From Pseudomonadota bacterium (GTDB lineage: Bacteria > Pseudomonadota > Gammaproteobacteria > Steroidobacterales > Steroidobacteraceae), in NCBI GenBank assembly GCA_023433465.1, contig JAEZCR010000137.1, positions 1-15,313 on the forward strand: DNA of 15,313 nt, written 5' to 3'. A program made the translations under genes and the position numbers. Each line of letters begins with the position of its first letter. Within the stretch, counting starts at the first letter, position 1. Positions 13,353-15,313 of this stretch are shown piece after piece. The notes under the pieces are model-generated. The model saw only the letters and a program-made list of their open reading frames with translations, searched no databases and was not told where the DNA came from.

Positions 13353-13390
13353 TTGGCCGCGAGACTGCTCGCCGCGCGATGCTGGCGCCA

Positions 13391-13417
13391 TAGGGCGGAG
13401 CCGCAGGGGCGGCCCTA
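13391..13417. repeat. 27-bp imperfect palindrome overlapping the CBS gene stop codon
   Basis: TAGGGC (13391-13396) and GCCCTA (13412-13417) are perfect outer arms. GCCGC and GCGGC, with an AGGG loop, form an alternative inner hairpin. The stop codon TAG of the CBS gene (13417-13415 on the minus strand) is part of the outer arm. It is REP-like by shape and position and may act as a transcript 3' hairpin. Confidence 0.55.
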
Positions 13418-13855
13418 CGACGCGTAAATGGAATCGCTTCTCGATTCCCGGCTCGCCACTTCCCGCAAGGTCTCGATCCCGCTCGTTTCCCCGAGCTGCG
13501 CGAGGTCCGAGAGACTGATCACCCCCTCCAGCCGCCCGTTGCGATTCACGCACACGATGCGCGATTTCTGGTTCGAGGCCATCAGCTCGCGCGCGCGGTC
13601 GAGATCGTCGTCGGGATCGCAGGCGACGAGGTGGCGCGTCATCAGGTCCCTCACTGGCGTCGTATCGGCGCGCCCCTCGGCGAGGCCCCGGATCACGAGG
13701 TCGCGGTCGGTGACCGTGCCCACCACCTGCATCGATTCATTGCAGACCGGCAGGAAGCCGACGTTGGTGTCGCGCATCACGGCCGCCGCCCGATGCATCG
13801 AAGCCTCCGGCGACACACATTCGACGTCGCTTTTCATGATGTCCTTGCACTTCAT
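13415..13855 (-). CDS. Two-CBS-domain protein
   Basis: The 146-residue product is made of a tandem CBS pair (Bateman module). CBS1 spans about residues 7-60 (MKSDVECVSPEASMHRAAAV, ending GTVTDRDLVIRGL). CBS2 spans about 72-125 (TRHLVACDPDDDLDRARELM, ending GVISLSDLAQLG). Such modules bind adenosine nucleotides or related ligands and control a partner protein. Here no catalytic or transport domain is attached, so the protein is presumably a free-standing cytoplasmic sensor. GGAGGTG lies 4 bases before the ATG, a strong ribosome site. The charged serine/arginine-rich tail (EVASRESRSDSIYAS) ends at a stop contained in a small palindrome. It is not clearly in an operon with its neighbours. Confidence 0.92.
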   Translation of the reverse strand: MKCKDIMKSDVECVSPEASMHRAAAVMRDTNVGFLPVCNESMQVVGTVTDRDLVIRGLAEGRADTTPVRDLMTRHLVACDPDDDLDRARELMASNQKSRIVCVNRNGRLEGVISLSDLAQLGETSGIETLREVASRESRSDSIYAS

Positions 13856-13975
13856 GTGACACCTCCGTGATGGGCCGCCGATGGTATGGCCGCGGGATGG
13901 CCGGCGCCGTCGGCCTATTCCTTCTCCGGCGGACGGATCAGCCCGGGATGGCGCTGTCGCCCGCGGTGCGGCGAC

Positions 13976-15262
13976 TCAGTACCACCACTCGAGCGAAGCG
14001 GCCGCGCGGGCGCGGTCATAATCGTAGCCCGCGACCGGGGAATCGTTGCGCTCGAGTTCGTAGCGCACGAAGAGTTGGGCCTGCTTCCAGAGCGAGCGCG
14101 TGGCGCCGAGATGCACCGTGGCGCGGTTGTCTTCCCAACTGCCCAACGTCTCGGATTGGGCGGGATGCCGCGTCCGGCGCAGCGCGGCGCCCAACGAGAA
14201 TCCCCAACGCGGCGTGACGGCGTAACGCGCCTCGGCGCCGAGCTGTATCCATTCCGAGGCGAACACGGGATCTTCGGCGTCGTTGAGTTCGGCGCGCGTG
14301 TGCGCGCCGAAGTACCAGGCTCGCCAGCCCTTGTCATAGAAGAGGCCGAACTCGGCGCGATCGCCGGTGAGGCCGGTGAATGCGTTCTCGCCGGAGACGG
14401 ACGTGGCGCGGACCTGCGCACGCAGGCGGCTGCCGCCGTAGAAGCTGCGGGATGCGAGTAGTGAGGCCGCGAGGTCCTGCTCGAAGACTTCTCCGCCGAG
14501 CGAAAGCTGCGAGCCGTACGCGCCGAGCTCGAAGTACCAGTTCTCCAGGCGGAAACCGCGCGCGCCACCCAGGAAGAACGATCGCTGGCTGAACTCGTCG
14601 AGTTCCGTGTATTCGAGCATCGATCCGCCGCCGTCGATGCGCCAGGCGCCGATCGAGTAGCTGGCCGCGAGGTAGAGCTCGCCGAAGCTGTCCGCGTCGC
14701 CGGTGGCGGAGCTGTCGATGGAGCCCGAGCGCAGCGCGACGTTGTCGTCGTAGCCGGCGCCCCCGCGCGTGTAGATAGACCAGCGACCGTGGGAGATGGG
14801 CGCGGGTAGTTCGGCGAGGCGCTGCGTGGCGAGGTTCATGAGGCGTTCGGGCGGTTGTGATTGAGTCGCGCGCGTGAACCACGTGCGCGCTTCGCGTTCG
14901 TCGCGACGCTCGAGCGCGACGAGGCCGAGGTTGTAATAGGCGAGTGCGGCCATGTCGGGCGTGCGCGCGACTTCCTGGAAGGCGGCCTCGGCGCGCGGCA
15001 GGTCGCCGCCGCGGTAGGCGGCGGAGCCGATGTTGTAGTGGATCGCGGGGCCGTCGATGCCGGCGGCGAGCGCTTGTTCGAATAGCGCACGCGCCCTGGA
15101 ATACTTTTGTTCCTGGAACGCGGCGCTTGCTTCGTGAAAGAGCGTCAGCGCTTCGGAATCGGCGGGCCACGCGGGCGCGGTCGGCGCCAGCACGCAGACG
15201 AGGAGTGCGATCGCCGCCGCGCGTGGCGATTTACGGACGCGGGCGTGGGTCACGCGGGTCAC
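13976..15262 (-). CDS. TPR-domain outer-membrane beta-barrel protein (start uncertain)
   Basis: From GTG 15262 the product has 428 residues. A signal peptide (core AAAIALLVCVLAPTAPAWPA) ends near residue 34. Residues about 37-138 hold three TPR repeats (ALTLFHEASAAFQEQKYSRA; AIHYNIGSAAYRGGDLPRAE; LAYYNLGLVALERRDEREAR). Residues about 160-428 form an outer-membrane barrel that opens with GGAGYDDNVALRSG and ends in aromatic residues (LEWWY). Periplasmic TPRs followed by a barrel is the layout of exopolysaccharide exporters (PgaA, PelB, BcsC) and of Slam-type surface lipoprotein exporters (DUF560), so an export role is plausible but unproven. The reading frame stays open to the right edge and no good ribosome site precedes GTG 15262 or GTG 15253, so the true start may differ. 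A 6-bp hairpin (13956-13975) follows directly after the stop. Confidence 0.78.
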   Translation of the reverse strand: MTRVTHARVRKSPRAAAIALLVCVLAPTAPAWPADSEALTLFHEASAAFQEQKYSRARALFEQALAAGIDGPAIHYNIGSAAYRGGDLPRAEAAFQEVARTPDMAALAYYNLGLVALERRDEREARTWFTRATQSQPPERLMNLATQRLAELPAPISHGRWSIYTRGGAGYDDNVALRSGSIDSSATGDADSFGELYLAASYSIGAWRIDGGGSMLEYTELDEFSQRSFFLGGARGFRLENWYFELGAYGSQLSLGGEVFEQDLAASLLASRSFYGGSRLRAQVRATSVSGENAFTGLTGDRAEFGLFYDKGWRAWYFGAHTRAELNDAEDPVFASEWIQLGAEARYAVTPRWGFSLGAALRRTRHPAQSETLGSWEDNRATVHLGATRSLWKQAQLFVRYELERNDSPVAGYDYDRARAAASLEWWY

Positions 15263-15289
15263 GGGGCGGACGCGGCTCGCGCGGCTCGC
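15247..15289. repeat. Two 9-bp tandem duplications at the right edge
   Basis: GGGTCACGC is followed by a near-copy GGGTCACGG (15247-15264), and GCGGCTCGC occurs twice in tandem (15272-15289). Both have a period of 9, so they keep the reading frame. They blur the 5' end of the TPR-barrel gene. Confidence 0.4.
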
Positions 15290-15313
15290 GCGGAGGCCGG
15301 CGCGGCGAATCGT

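Overview
This is a GC-rich, gene-dense proteobacterial chromosomal window. The gene content points to a Gammaproteobacterium of the Steroidobacter/Nevskia/Xanthomonadales type. The pointers are a UrcA-family protein, several Gram-negative outer-membrane barrels with C-terminal aromatic residues, a PBP7-type endopeptidase, an SdaA-type serine deaminase and dispersed GGGGACAGA...TCTGTCCCC palindromes. That placement is an inference, because no rRNA or other phylogenetic marker is present. I see no tRNA, rRNA, CRISPR array, phage, integrase or transposase gene. No gap between genes exceeds about 180 bases.

Layout. 1-1059 (+): the 3' end of a zinc-type alcohol dehydrogenase and a DUF3313-like envelope protein. 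1053-8068 (-): a long co-directional run. Read in transcription order it holds a 357-residue outer-membrane barrel candidate, a 67-residue single-pass membrane protein, a DedA membrane protein, L-serine dehydratase, a DUF6438 secreted protein, an AraC regulator, a secreted DUF8021/NTF2-like protein, a UrcA protein and a PNPOx-like flavin-binding stress protein. The dedA to DUF8021 section has gaps of only 1-28 bases and is probably one operon. 8172-9343 (-): an ECF sigma factor and its zinc-finger anti-sigma factor, overlapping by ATGA. 9408-12774 (+): a stand-alone flavodiiron-type (ODP) metallo-beta-lactamase-fold protein divergent from the sigma gene, a cysteine synthase-glutaredoxin fusion, and a D-Ala-D-Ala endopeptidase. 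12771-15262 (-): a small outer-membrane barrel, a two-CBS-domain protein, and a TPR-plus-barrel outer-membrane protein running towards the right edge.

The most interesting part is 8172-11746. A soluble-looking sigma/anti-sigma pair diverges from a protein with the complete diiron ligand set of flavodiiron proteins, and a perfect 9-bp inverted repeat lies between them. Downstream is an enzyme that joins cysteine synthesis to a glutaredoxin. Together these suggest an oxygen, NO or thiol-redox response module, but this is inferred from gene context only.

A second theme is small palindromes at gene 3' ends. In two cases (ODP gene, CBS gene) the palindrome contains the stop codon of the gene, and in a third (AraC gene) a short palindrome encodes part of the C-terminal tail. 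Most of the rest looks like ordinary chromosomal housekeeping and envelope content.
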